From the IMG/VR virus record IMGVR_UViG_3300044678_002717, positions 1 through 64,000 of that record: a stretch of DNA of 64,000 bases; one strand, 5' to 3'. The notes below the pieces were generated by a model, which was given only the letters and a program-made list of their open reading frames with translations, searched no databases and had not been told where the DNA came from. This stretch comes from a virus. A program made the translations under genes and the position numbers. This document shows, piece after piece, positions 19,393 to 27,616 of the stretch; position 1 is the first letter of the stretch, and every line of letters starts with the position of its first letter.

Positions 19393-19830
19393 TTAGTCTT
19401 CAAACTTAATATCATTGTTTATCAATACTTCACGAACATCATAATATGAATCGCCATATCTAAAAACAACAAGATTTTTGTTTAATGAAGACATTTTTCT
19501 ATAATCCTCAACATACTCCCATGCTAACGCTACAACACCAAATACAGCATCAAGCATTCTAAATTCCCCTGAATCAACAATACAATCAAATTCAATTGAA
19601 TCTGATGTAACTTCCATTACTTTTTTAATGAATCCTTTTCTTGGTGGATAAACACCTAAATCACATATATCTTCCCATTGAGGACCAATACAATCATCAG
19701 GATTATTTGAAAATATAAATTCTAATTTTTGTGAACCATTATGCGTTTCACCAACAGGATTTACATAAACTAATTTTAAATTCTCTTCTTGAACCTTAAT
19801 AGGTTCGATATTGATATATTCTTTTTCCAT
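19393..19830 (-). CDS. Hypothetical protein upstream of terminase
   Basis: 145 residues. VNPVGETHNGSQKLEFIFSN and NPDDCIGPQWEDICDLGVYP followed by PRKGF (residues about 24-65) look like a compact mixed alpha/beta domain. No family recognised. The position, directly before terminase, would suit a small terminase subunit, but no DNA-binding helix-turn-helix is obvious. It ends 15 nt before the terminase start. Confidence 0.55.
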   Translation of the reverse strand: MEKEYINIEPIKVQEENLKLVYVNPVGETHNGSQKLEFIFSNNPDDCIGPQWEDICDLGVYPPRKGFIKKVMEVTSDSIEFDCIVDSGEFRMLDAVFGVVALAWEYVEDYRKMSSLNKNLVVFRYGDSYYDVREVLINNDIKFED

Positions 19831-19846
19831 AAATAAATAATAAAAA

Positions 19847-20257
19847 TTATTTCTTTTCTAGAAATCTAGTAAAGAAATCATCTAACTTCTTAGTGTGTTC
19901 ATTTAAGTTTTGAAGTGTTGCTTCTAACTTAGTAATAGCTTCCGTATTTTTTTGAATCATTAATTGAAACTTATCATTATTTTCTTTTTCAGTATCAAAT
20001 AATTCATCAATTAACTTATTCATTTTACTATCAGAATTTTCCAATATTGCTATTCTTGTTTTAATTTCTGATATATCATTACTTATTTTATCAAAAGTTT
20101 CATTTTGAGATTTTTTATTCTCTTCTAAACTATTGATTTTATTTTGCAAAACAGGAATTACAAATACATATGTTAATATAGTACCAATTATTGCAGACAA
20201 AGCTGCAAAAATAATCTGAGTACCCGATGGCATTATTTGTAATAACAACGCTAACAT
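19847..20257 (-). CDS. Single-pass membrane protein with long coiled coil
   Basis: 136 residues. Residues about 10-37 are one hydrophobic segment (TQIIFAALSAIIGTILTYVF), followed by some 95 residues of charged heptad helix (LQNKINSLEENKKSQNETFD, and so on). The topology resembles inner-membrane spanins or membrane-anchored assembly factors. It lies in the head operon, 1 nt after the next upstream gene's stop. The function is unproven. Confidence 0.55.
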   Translation of the reverse strand: MLALLLQIMPSGTQIIFAALSAIIGTILTYVFVIPVLQNKINSLEENKKSQNETFDKISNDISEIKTRIAILENSDSKMNKLIDELFDTEKENNDKFQLMIQKNTEAITKLEATLQNLNEHTKKLDDFFTRFLEKK

Positions 20258-20258
20258 A

Positions 20259-21335
20259 TTATTTTAATTTTCTTTTAATACTTTCAATCAAAATACTTCT
20301 TTTTCTTTTTTCAATTTCTTGCTGTAGTTGCTCTTTTAACAATTTTTTAGATTCTAATTTTAATTGTCTTAAAAGATTTTCATCCAATTTTTCAGTAGAT
20401 GGTTCTTCAGCAGGTACTTCTTCAGCAGGTACTTCTTTTTCGGTATCATTACTACTAACTTGTGAACCTTCTAACCTATCTTTAATTTCTTTAATATCAT
20501 CACTATCAAGTTTCTTTAAAGCATCACCCCAATAACCTAAAAGTGAATTAATAGTTGTTTTAATAAAACTACTATCATATTTAGTTTCATCCTTTTTAAG
20601 GTCAGTAATAAGTTCTTGGGTCTCACCAAGTTTACTTTGAATCTCATCATTTAAATCTTTTTCTTCTCCACCTTCAGGTGCAGCAGGTTCTTGACCACTC
20701 ATATCAGCAGCAGGTTCTTGACCACTTTCAGGTGTATCACCAATAGCAGGTAAAATTTCACCTGCAATATCTTTTGGTGTTTCTGCCCCTGTTTTAGTTG
20801 TATCAACATCACCACCCATTTCAGGAGCAGGTGTTTCAGCAGATGGCATTTCTTCACCACCCATATTATCAGCAGGTGCTTCAGGAGCAGGTTCTTCTTT
20901 GCTTTGTTTATCTAAATCACCCAAAAGTTTTTCCTCTGTATCACTTATTTTTTCTTCCAATTCTTCTTCTGATTCATTTAATAATCTTAATTTATGAGCA
21001 TTATTTTGTGCTTCACAAATAAAAGACATTTTATTTACAGCCCTATCAAAGGAATTAAATTTTTCAATACCAAAAGTAGCATTTAATCCATCTAAATGTT
21101 TAAAATCAGTTGGGTTTGTACTTCCATTTTTAGTAGTATATTTTAGATAATAGGTTTTATTTTCATGAATAATACCAAATGTTTTACCATCTAAAGTCTT
21201 TTGTGTTTTTAATAGAGAAGGTTTTAATTGAACCTTTTTATCGGCATCAATAGCTAACCTTTTAAAGTTTTCAGCAATCTGTTCTTTAGTTGCTTTTTCT
21301 CTACTAATTCTACTTGCGTCTGCTCTTTTAATCAT
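20259..21335 (-). CDS. Head-operon protein with P/A/E low-complexity middle
   Basis: 358 residues. The N-terminus is basic and helical (SRISREKATKEQIAENFKRL), then comes a small beta domain (KTFGIIHENKTYYLKYTTKN). Residues about 140-225 are a PAPE/GGEE-rich linker with repeated QEPAADMSG and QEPAAPEGG. The C-terminus is coiled (LRQLKLESKKLLKEQLQQEI) and ends in SILIESIKRKLK. A structural or core role is inferred from position. No late box is obvious, so it is probably read through from upstream. Confidence 0.55.
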   Translation of the reverse strand: MIKRADASRISREKATKEQIAENFKRLAIDADKKVQLKPSLLKTQKTLDGKTFGIIHENKTYYLKYTTKNGSTNPTDFKHLDGLNATFGIEKFNSFDRAVNKMSFICEAQNNAHKLRLLNESEEELEEKISDTEEKLLGDLDKQSKEEPAPEAPADNMGGEEMPSAETPAPEMGGDVDTTKTGAETPKDIAGEILPAIGDTPESGQEPAADMSGQEPAAPEGGEEKDLNDEIQSKLGETQELITDLKKDETKYDSSFIKTTINSLLGYWGDALKKLDSDDIKEIKDRLEGSQVSSNDTEKEVPAEEVPAEEPSTEKLDENLLRQLKLESKKLLKEQLQQEIEKRKRSILIESIKRKLK

Positions 21336-21363
21336 TTTATTATAAATTTTATTTTTTTATTTA

Positions 21364-21915
21364 TTAATATCTTCTTCTTTTACTTTCAGCTAAAGTACCA
21401 TCCATACTAGCTATTTCGCTGTTCATAGCTTCATCCCTACTCATACCACCTTTCAATTTTTTAAGTACATTATAATGAAACGCATCAATAAGCCCTTGTT
21501 TTGATGTTTTGTATTTCATCATCATTTTATCAAAGAATTTTTTACTATCAAGTTCATCTACAATACCATCAGCTATTGCCCTAACATTTCCACCTTTAGC
21601 AAAAATATTTGTAATTCCTTTCCAAATTTGTTTACTACCGGGTGCATTACCTTGAAAATCAGCACCTTGTCCAGCAGCACTATAACTACTTTCTTGTTTT
21701 AACCCTCTTTTATAGTTAATTTCTTTTTTCAACATTTCATTTTCTCTTTGAAGAGATTTAAGTTTTTCTTCAAGCATTTTGTGTTTTGTTTGTTTAAACA
21801 CTTCATTGAAATCAACTTCTTTAAATGATTCTTTTCTATATCCTTCTTTAATCAATTCTCTTTTTGCTTGAATAAAATTTTCAAAAACTAAATTGTATAG
21901 TTGTTTATTAGTCAT
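21364..21915 (-). CDS. Head-operon protein; N-terminal helix ending in LIKE site
   Basis: 183 residues. The first 24 residues form an amphipathic helix that ends in RELIKEG, a good (L/I)XE prohead-protease site, so it may be a further capsid-targeted protein, divergent from the MKKVRITESQ family. A coiled segment (LEEKLKSLQRENEMLKKEIN) follows. SYSAAGQGADFQGNAPGSKQ is low in complexity, and the C-terminus is basic. An AACTAATTA late box is upstream. Confidence 0.55.
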   Translation of the reverse strand: MTNKQLYNLVFENFIQAKRELIKEGYRKESFKEVDFNEVFKQTKHKMLEEKLKSLQRENEMLKKEINYKRGLKQESSYSAAGQGADFQGNAPGSKQIWKGITNIFAKGGNVRAIADGIVDELDSKKFFDKMMMKYKTSKQGLIDAFHYNVLKKLKGGMSRDEAMNSEIASMDGTLAESKRRRY

Positions 21916-21933
21916 ATCAATATTTTTTTATAA

Positions 21934-22941
21934 TTAGTTAGAATTTATGGAAAATACGTTATTTACTATTTCTTTTTTATCATCCTTAATAATATCAAAT
22001 ACTTTTTTGTTTCTTAATACTTTAAAAACTAAATTATTAACAGAAAATTCGCCTTCAGTTTGCGTAGCTTCTCCACGCTCCTTTTTAATTTTTTTAAGAA
22101 CCTTATTGTAATTATCAATTTTCTTCAATGAATCTTCCATCATTGATATCTTATTGAAGATATCTAAATATTTGTTTACTTTTTTAGTAATCAAATGTCT
22201 ATCAACATCAGGTAATTTGTACTTTGGTTTTTTAATCCATTTATTATTAAGTATTGAATACATTGCACCCTTACCAACTGTTTGTTCATTTATGTCTTGA
22301 ACATATATTTCAACAGGATATGTATCTATTTTTACATCATTTGATGATTCCCATGCTGCTCTTTTTTGTAAGAAATAATTCATTACAAAATCCGTATCAT
22401 CTGATATATCTTTATAGTCAATAACTATATGTAAATCAATATCTGAATTATCTGTGTAATTATAATTTGCTAAACTGCCTGTAAAAATTATATCTTTAAG
22501 TTTTACTTTTGAATCTAACTCTAAAGTTTTAAAATAATACTTACCAAGATTTAAAAGATTTTTTCTTATATTACTTTTTAAATGATTATTTAACCAAATT
22601 TTTGGGTTTAATTTTTTATGATATTCAATTTCAACATCTGATTTTAATTTAGATGGAATATTTTCAGATTCTATAAAAGATGTTTTTAAAGAATCAATAA
22701 TAGTTTCTTCCAACTTTGCTTTTTTAAGTTTTGTATAATATTTTGGATTTTCAGCCAAATGGTCCATTGCAATTTCCTTTGCTTGTTTTTTACTATCAGT
22801 ATGTTCTAATTCAGTTTTAATACCTAATTTAAGTTGTGATGTAAGTTCAGATGTCAAATCAGCAATAGAAATTTTATATTTTTTAGCATGTTTTTTAGCA
22901 ATCTGAGGCAATGTTAATTTATCTGCTTTACCACCTTTCAT
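21934..22941 (-). CDS. DUF5661-like domain fused to nucleotidyltransferase-fold domain
   Basis: 335 residues. Residues about 30-75 (LGIKTELEHTDSKKQAKEIA, then MDHLAENPKYYTKL) match the 'GxxxElEHT...A..iA.dHL.E.p.YY..L' pattern that I recall as DUF5661. Residues 153-173 (FTGSLANYNYTDNSDIDLHI) carry the GS-x(10)-DxD signature of nucleotidyltransferase folds, with D167 and D169 as metal ligands. The last 90 residues are lysine-rich helix. A catalytic function (nucleotidyl or AMP transfer) is inferred; the target is unknown. It is the most upstream gene of the minus-strand head operon. Confidence 0.6.
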   Translation of the reverse strand: MKGGKADKLTLPQIAKKHAKKYKISIADLTSELTSQLKLGIKTELEHTDSKKQAKEIAMDHLAENPKYYTKLKKAKLEETIIDSLKTSFIESENIPSKLKSDVEIEYHKKLNPKIWLNNHLKSNIRKNLLNLGKYYFKTLELDSKVKLKDIIFTGSLANYNYTDNSDIDLHIVIDYKDISDDTDFVMNYFLQKRAAWESSNDVKIDTYPVEIYVQDINEQTVGKGAMYSILNNKWIKKPKYKLPDVDRHLITKKVNKYLDIFNKISMMEDSLKKIDNYNKVLKKIKKERGEATQTEGEFSVNNLVFKVLRNKKVFDIIKDDKKEIVNNVFSINSN

Positions 22942-22999
22942 TTGAAATATCGTATTTTATACATATAAGTAGAAAAAAACTATTTATAATAAAAATATT

Positions 23000-23443
23000 A
23001 TGTTTAGATTCAATCAAAAGAAAGCAAACAGCGAAGTTGATGAAGTTAAGAGATTGTTAGCGATTACAAAAGGTATGAGAAGACCTAACAATTCAATTTC
23101 ATCTTCTTTTTTAAGAGAGGATGTTAACATGGGTGCAAACCCAAATCAACCTATGGATGGTTCAACTGCTCCACCTATTGATATGACAACTCCCGGTGAG
23201 ACAGCAGAAAGTGATGATATGAAAGATATTCAAAATGCAATTGAAACATCTGAAATTTCAGAAATAAATCCCGATAAAGTAAAAGGTACAGCATTAAAAG
23301 GAAAAATTGAATTTAATTTTGATAAAAATGAATTAAGTCCTAGCGTAGATATTGATGATGATATTGAATTAACTGCTGATGTTAATAAAATTATGGACCA
23401 AATAGAAAGTTATTTTGATATTTGGAAAAAAAAACCAAAATAA
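23000..23443 (+). CDS. Hypothetical protein (147 aa), late promoter
   Basis: 147 residues. Basic N-terminus, then a P/T/D-rich linker (NPNQPMDGSTAPPIDMTTPG) and an acidic C-terminus (SPSVDIDDDIELTADVNKIM). A good late box (AAACTATTTATAA) ends about 12 nt before the ATG. Its stop overlaps the next start (TAATG). No family recognised; it is probably a virion or assembly component. Confidence 0.55.
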   Translation: MFRFNQKKANSEVDEVKRLLAITKGMRRPNNSISSSFLREDVNMGANPNQPMDGSTAPPIDMTTPGETAESDDMKDIQNAIETSEISEINPDKVKGTALKGKIEFNFDKNELSPSVDIDDDIELTADVNKIMDQIESYFDIWKKKPK

Positions 23444-23775
23444 TGACAAAGTATAATTTATTAATTATTGTTCTTTTATTAATTGTAACAGGTATTCTTT
23501 CTTATTTTTTATATACAATAAACGATAAGACAGAAAAATATAGTGAAGAAGTACAAGTAGTTAAAAAAGAATCATCTGATTTTAAAATAAAATATCAAAC
23601 ACTTAAAAGAGTAAATGATTCTATGTTTGTTTTGATTGACAATCAAAATATAAAAATTATTACATTTCAACAAAAAATAAAACAATTAGAAAACGATGAT
23701 AAGAATTTTAAAAAATTTATTAGTACTATTGATGATAGCACCCTTTATAGGATACTCTCAGAAACTACCTACTAA
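23443..23775 (+). CDS. Putative inner-membrane spanin-like protein
   Basis: 110 residues from the ATG at 23443. An earlier in-frame ATG exists at 23422, but the TAATG overlap with the upstream stop is the coupling used throughout this genome. One N-terminal membrane segment (LLIIVLLLIVTGILSYFLY) is followed by a coiled-coil domain (VQVVKKESSDFKIKYQTLKR, FQQKIKQLENDDKNFKKF). That topology, with a signal-peptide gene overlapping the 3' end in another frame, resembles Rz/Rz1 spanin pairs. This is an inference from architecture. Confidence 0.5.
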   Translation: MTKYNLLIIVLLLIVTGILSYFLYTINDKTEKYSEEVQVVKKESSDFKIKYQTLKRVNDSMFVLIDNQNIKIITFQQKIKQLENDDKNFKKFISTIDDSTLYRILSETTY

Positions 23776-24139
23776 TACTTTAAAACCTGAATTATTTACA
23801 AAAGTAAACGGCATAACCATTTATGGGTTTAATCGTTCTCAAACAGAATTTCTTTTAACTGAAAAAAACTCAAAAGATATATGTGTTCAAAAAAGTTTAT
23901 ATAAAGATTCTATTATAGATTCTAAAGATTCAATAATCAAAGATTTAAATACTATTAATAAATCAACACAAACATTATTAGATACTTGTGGTTTTAGATA
24001 TGATAGAAGTGTTAAATTAAATATAAAACAAGAAGAAGAAATTAAAAAATTAAATGAGATTGTAATTAAAAAAAATATGGTAATTTCATTTTTTGGTGGA
24101 GCAAGTTTAGCACTTACTTTGTTCTTACTAGTTTTTTAA
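23696..24139 (+). CDS. Exported protein with C-terminal membrane segment, overlapping spanin-like gene
   Basis: 147 residues. An N-terminal signal peptide (ILKNLLVLLMIAPFIGYSQ) has probable cleavage near GYSQ. A periplasmic helix-rich region (SKDSIIKDLNTINKSTQTLL) and a C-terminal hydrophobic segment (SFFGGASLALTLFLLVF) follow. It starts 80 nt inside the preceding gene in a different frame, as Rz1 does in Rz. No lipobox cysteine is visible, so it is not a classical Rz1. It is convergent with a small minus gene. Confidence 0.5.
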   Translation: MIRILKNLLVLLMIAPFIGYSQKLPTNTLKPELFTKVNGITIYGFNRSQTEFLLTEKNSKDICVQKSLYKDSIIDSKDSIIKDLNTINKSTQTLLDTCGFRYDRSVKLNIKQEEEIKKLNEIVIKKNMVISFFGGASLALTLFLLVF

Positions 24140-24330
24140 ACAGCATCACTCCAAGTACCTTTTCTATTCCAAAGAACTCTAAATAAATTAGATAAGGTTT
24201 TCACGGTAACCTTTTTAATTTCATCTTCTGTAAACTTATCTTTTACAATATTTTTAATCTCTTTTTCGATAAAAGGTTTCAATTCTTTTACTATTTCCCT
24301 TTTTAAAGATTCCTGTTCCTTATTAGTCAT
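24136..24330 (-). CDS. Small charged helical protein
   Basis: 64 residues, lysine- and glutamate-rich helix (LKREIVKELKPFIEKEIKNI) ending in LWNRKGTWSDAV. An ACTAATTATAATAAA late-type box precedes the start. The gene overlaps the end of the convergent exported-protein gene by 4 nt. A C-terminal 'LW..r..W' tail on a helical stalk occurs in small phage structural proteins. Function unknown. Confidence 0.5.
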   Translation of the reverse strand: MTNKEQESLKREIVKELKPFIEKEIKNIVKDKFTEDEIKKVTVKTLSNLFRVLWNRKGTWSDAV

Positions 24331-24380
24331 TTAAAGTTTATTATAATTAGTTGTTTTGAACTATTTAATAAAAACCTTAT

Positions 24381-26522
24381 ATGGAAAATCAACAAATACA
24401 ATCTAATGATGTTGATACTAGAGTTAGTGGTTCTAAAAAGAAAACAAAAAAACGAGAATTTAAAAATCGTAAGACTTTTTCTTTGAAGGCTATGGAAGCA
24501 TTGGTTGATAAAGTTAGTTTTTTAAAAACTAAGTATGATGCTTTAGCGGTTAATGCTCAAGAAAAACTAGGTTATCATTATAATGAAATCTTGAACATTT
24601 TATTGTTTCATAAATATGTAAAAGGAAACAAAAAATTGTTTGATAATTATAAAAAAATAAAAGATGCAATAAATAAAGGTTACGAATTTAAAAAAAGTAA
24701 AAAAGTACAAGAAAATAAAATGGGAAAAATGATGAATGAGAGCAATGCTACGCATTTTGCTATTAACAAAAAAACTAACAAGATTTTAGAATCTTGGAAT
24801 TATGAAGGTTATGACCATAATGAACTAAAAACTTTTAAAAATGAATATTTTGCAAAAGATGTTAAAAAAAGTTACCCTTCTCTAAAAGAAGGTGATTACA
24901 TGGTTGTCACCAAATCAAACTTACACAAAAGAAATCTAAATGAAAGTTCTAAAGCAGATTGGCAAAAATATACCTATACACATTTTGCTTTATTAAAAGA
25001 AACAAATCATATTCTTTATGGATATAATTATGAAAATCATTCCCAAAAAGAATTAAATGAAAACAAAAATAATTACTTTTTAAATATTTTAACTGAAACT
25101 TATGGTTCTGAAATTCAACCTAAAGAAATAACTATTGTTAAAGCTGATAAATTAGAAAAGTTAGGCATTAAAAATGCTTTAAGTAAAAAGAATTGGGTTG
25201 GTTTAATTAATGAAGCGTATTGCGAAGATAAGATGGAAGAAAAACTTGATGAAGATATTCTTCAAGAAACTGAATCAGGTGGAGATGTTGGTAGTGCTTT
25301 TCCGGGAGGTGGTATCCCTGTTAAACCCGACTCTATGAGTTTAAAACCGGGTCAAAATATGTTTGACAAACCTGTTAACATGAGTTCTGCAATGGAAAAA
25401 GGTTTAAAAGGTTTTCAAAATTTTGGTGCAGGTAAAGCAAAAGGTAAAGGAAATATGAAAATTGATTATTCAACAGGTATTGTAAAACCTGATACTAAAA
25501 GACATGGAGCAGGTGGTGGAATTAAAGTAAATGAATCAACAAATAGTCTTATTGATTTAAATGCTTTAATGAATGATGAAATTGAATATAGAAAATCTGA
25601 AAGTCGCACACCTGAAAATAAATTTAAAAGTCCAAGTATTCAGTTAATCAGAGAAAATAATAGAGATTCTATTGTTGATTTCCTAATTAAAAATCAAGGT
25701 CGCTTACTTCCTGAAGTATATAATTTAAGACAATTTAATACAATGTCATTAAAAACTTTAAATGAACATTATTCAAAAGTAGTTAGACTTCTTGAATTAA
25801 ATGAAGAGGTTAAACCAAAAGCTTTAACTAATATTGACTCTCTAAAGAATCAATCTCAAAAAAATTCTAATTCTTATTATAAAAACGATGCAAGTAATAA
25901 AACAACTACTATGCTTGTTCAAAAAGGTGAAGGCGATGGTTTAGTATATGATAAAGATTCTAAACAAAGAAAAGATATACCAAAATATAAATATCAATCT
26001 GAACATCAAAAAGATTATCTTGAAAAGATTCATAGAGGTTTAGAAGATTTTGAACCTGAAAAAGGTCCAAATGGTGAAGTTGACCCTGTATGGTTAGCAA
26101 GAAAAGAAGCATTGATGTCAAATACCGAAGCAGGTAAAGAGGCTTTCAAAAATGCACAGAAAAGAATGAAAGCAAAAGATGATTACCATTTGAGAACTGT
26201 AAAACCTATCTTTAATCAAGATGACTTACCAAAAGTTAAAAAACAAGACAAGGTATTAAAAGAATCTAATTTTCAAGTAGTTAAAGAAAGTGGCATTTTG
26301 GACCAAATCCAATCTTTTTATATTGATGAAGATAATAGAAAAAAACCTGTTATATTTGATGCAAATAAACTCGTTGAAAGTTTTAACGAAAAAGAACTTA
26401 TGGGTTGTAAAGAATTAACTTATAAGGGTTTGGGTCAAACTCTAACAGAAGATTTTAAAAACAAAGTCTTAAACAAGAAACTTCTTTACTCTCCTGAAAG
26501 TAAAAAAGTTTACTTGGCATAG
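24381..26522 (+). CDS. 713-aa structural candidate with tandem duplicated domain
   Basis: Residues about 122-186 (ATHFAINKKTNKILESWNYE ... GDYMVVTKSN) and about 198-262 (YTHFALLKETNHILYGYNYE ... KEITIVKADK) are two copies of one roughly 65-residue domain. The first 100 residues are basic helix. The C-terminal half is charged with little hydrophobic core (about residues 440-640) and ends in a helical segment. A late box (GAACTATTTA) lies just upstream. No family recognised; a long virion or core protein is plausible. Confidence 0.55.
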   Translation: MENQQIQSNDVDTRVSGSKKKTKKREFKNRKTFSLKAMEALVDKVSFLKTKYDALAVNAQEKLGYHYNEILNILLFHKYVKGNKKLFDNYKKIKDAINKGYEFKKSKKVQENKMGKMMNESNATHFAINKKTNKILESWNYEGYDHNELKTFKNEYFAKDVKKSYPSLKEGDYMVVTKSNLHKRNLNESSKADWQKYTYTHFALLKETNHILYGYNYENHSQKELNENKNNYFLNILTETYGSEIQPKEITIVKADKLEKLGIKNALSKKNWVGLINEAYCEDKMEEKLDEDILQETESGGDVGSAFPGGGIPVKPDSMSLKPGQNMFDKPVNMSSAMEKGLKGFQNFGAGKAKGKGNMKIDYSTGIVKPDTKRHGAGGGIKVNESTNSLIDLNALMNDEIEYRKSESRTPENKFKSPSIQLIRENNRDSIVDFLIKNQGRLLPEVYNLRQFNTMSLKTLNEHYSKVVRLLELNEEVKPKALTNIDSLKNQSQKNSNSYYKNDASNKTTTMLVQKGEGDGLVYDKDSKQRKDIPKYKYQSEHQKDYLEKIHRGLEDFEPEKGPNGEVDPVWLARKEALMSNTEAGKEAFKNAQKRMKAKDDYHLRTVKPIFNQDDLPKVKKQDKVLKESNFQVVKESGILDQIQSFYIDEDNRKKPVIFDANKLVESFNEKELMGCKELTYKGLGQTLTEDFKNKVLNKKLLYSPESKKVYLA

Positions 26523-26523
26523 G

Positions 26524-26964
26524 ATGATGAATTTAAAAAATAAAGATAAAATATCAAAAGATAATTATTACCTTTTGTTTACAGAAAATGTAAACTATCA
26601 AAAAGTAGAAGTATGTAAAGAGTTTATGATTGACTATACTAAGTTATTCATAAACTCTTTTTTAGGTTTAGATGCTTTTGATAGTAAAGAAGATATTGAT
26701 AACTATATTAAATGGTGTTTTAATAAAACTTGTCAAGAATATAAAGAAATTTACAATTTTGATTTTTCAAATAATAGTAAATTATTATTATATATTAGAA
26801 CATATTCAAATGAAATAATTTCAAAAGAAATTGATTTAAATATGTTAATGGTAAAACTTTTACAACTTATAAAAGAAAGGTTTTATATTTATGAAAATAA
26901 AAATACTACACAATTAAAAGAATTTTTAAATTTATATTTTTTATTTTTTAAAACAAACATATGA
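26524..26964 (+). CDS. Hypothetical protein (146 aa)
   Basis: 146 residues, mostly helical and aromatic (CKEFMIDYTKLFINSFLGLD; LMVKLLQLIKERFYIYENKN). It follows the 713-aa gene with a 1-nt gap, has two adjacent ATG codons at its start, and overlaps the next gene by 4 nt (ATGA). No family recognised. Its place at the end of a structural operon suggests assembly. Confidence 0.5.
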   Translation: MMNLKNKDKISKDNYYLLFTENVNYQKVEVCKEFMIDYTKLFINSFLGLDAFDSKEDIDNYIKWCFNKTCQEYKEIYNFDFSNNSKLLLYIRTYSNEIISKEIDLNMLMVKLLQLIKERFYIYENKNTTQLKEFLNLYFLFFKTNI

Positions 26965-27230
26965 AAGCTAGATATTTTACTTACGACAAAACACAACCAA
27001 AAGCTGTTTATTATTTAACAGACATTAAACAAGAGTCCTACCCACATCATACTCCTGAAGAATTTTTCAAGGAACTAGAATCTAAATGGATTACTAATCC
27101 AAATGTTGTAATTGTTGATGATAGAGAAACTGCATATTCAAGTGGTGAAATTGAAATTTCTCAAATAGAGAAATATTTAGAAAAATTAGAAGAAATAAAA
27201 AAACAATTGGATTTGGATGATGAAATCTAA
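26961..27230 (+). CDS. Hypothetical protein (89 aa)
   Basis: 89 residues with a YFTYDKTQPKAVYYL beginning, then PEEFFKELESKWITNPNVVI and a C-terminal helix (IEKYLEKLEEIKKQL). The gene overlaps both neighbours (4 nt upstream, 14 nt downstream), which implies coupled translation. Unknown function. Confidence 0.5.
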   Translation: MKARYFTYDKTQPKAVYYLTDIKQESYPHHTPEEFFKELESKWITNPNVVIVDDRETAYSSGEIEISQIEKYLEKLEEIKKQLDLDDEI

Positions 27231-27423
27231 AGAAGAAAACGAAATTAATCTTCTTAAAGAAGAGGAATTAAAAGAAGAAGTTTTTTGGAAAGGATATTCA
27301 AATAAATTAAAAGAACAAATCCGTTCTGAAAATATTTTTGAAGAAGTTGAAAATTTTAAAAAAATTAAAAACAAAGAAAAAAATAATTTTTTTAAAAAAA
27401 TTTTGAAAACTTTAGGATTTTAA
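27217..27423 (+). CDS. Small charged helical protein
   Basis: 68 residues, almost entirely E/K/N-rich helix (LLKEEELKEEVFWKGYSNKL) with a basic end (KKILKTLGF). It starts inside the upstream gene in another frame. Composition and overlap suggest a real but uncharacterised accessory protein. Confidence 0.45.
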   Translation: MMKSKEENEINLLKEEELKEEVFWKGYSNKLKEQIRSENIFEEVENFKKIKNKEKNNFFKKILKTLGF

Positions 27424-27454
27424 CTTTATATTTATCACATAAACTTAAAAAATT

Positions 27455-27616
27455 ATGCCTGTCTCAAAACAAAGAAAAAATCAAAAGAAAAAAAGTTTGG
27501 CAAGAACATCAAGATTGAAAGATGATGCTAAAAGACTTTCTAAAAAATTCTTAGAGAATTATAGAAAAATTATGGAAGCAAGAAATCAATCTCAAAATCC
27601 TCAAACTGAAGAATAA
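27455..27616 (+). CDS. 53-residue basic protein
   Basis: ATG at 27455-27457 gives 53 residues: a very basic start (VSKQRKNQKKKSLARTSRLK) then a helix (KRLSKKFLENYRKIMEARNQ). Its TAA at 27614-27616 overlaps the next ATG (TAATG), which supports translation. It could bind nucleic acid; no family recognised. Confidence 0.45.
   Translation: MPVSKQRKNQKKKSLARTSRLKDDAKRLSKKFLENYRKIMEARNQSQNPQTEE

Noticed and set aside
23422-23442. Earlier ATG for the spanin-like gene
   Set aside because: The ATG at 23443 overlaps the upstream stop as TAATG, the coupling used throughout, and gives a better membrane-anchor N-terminus.
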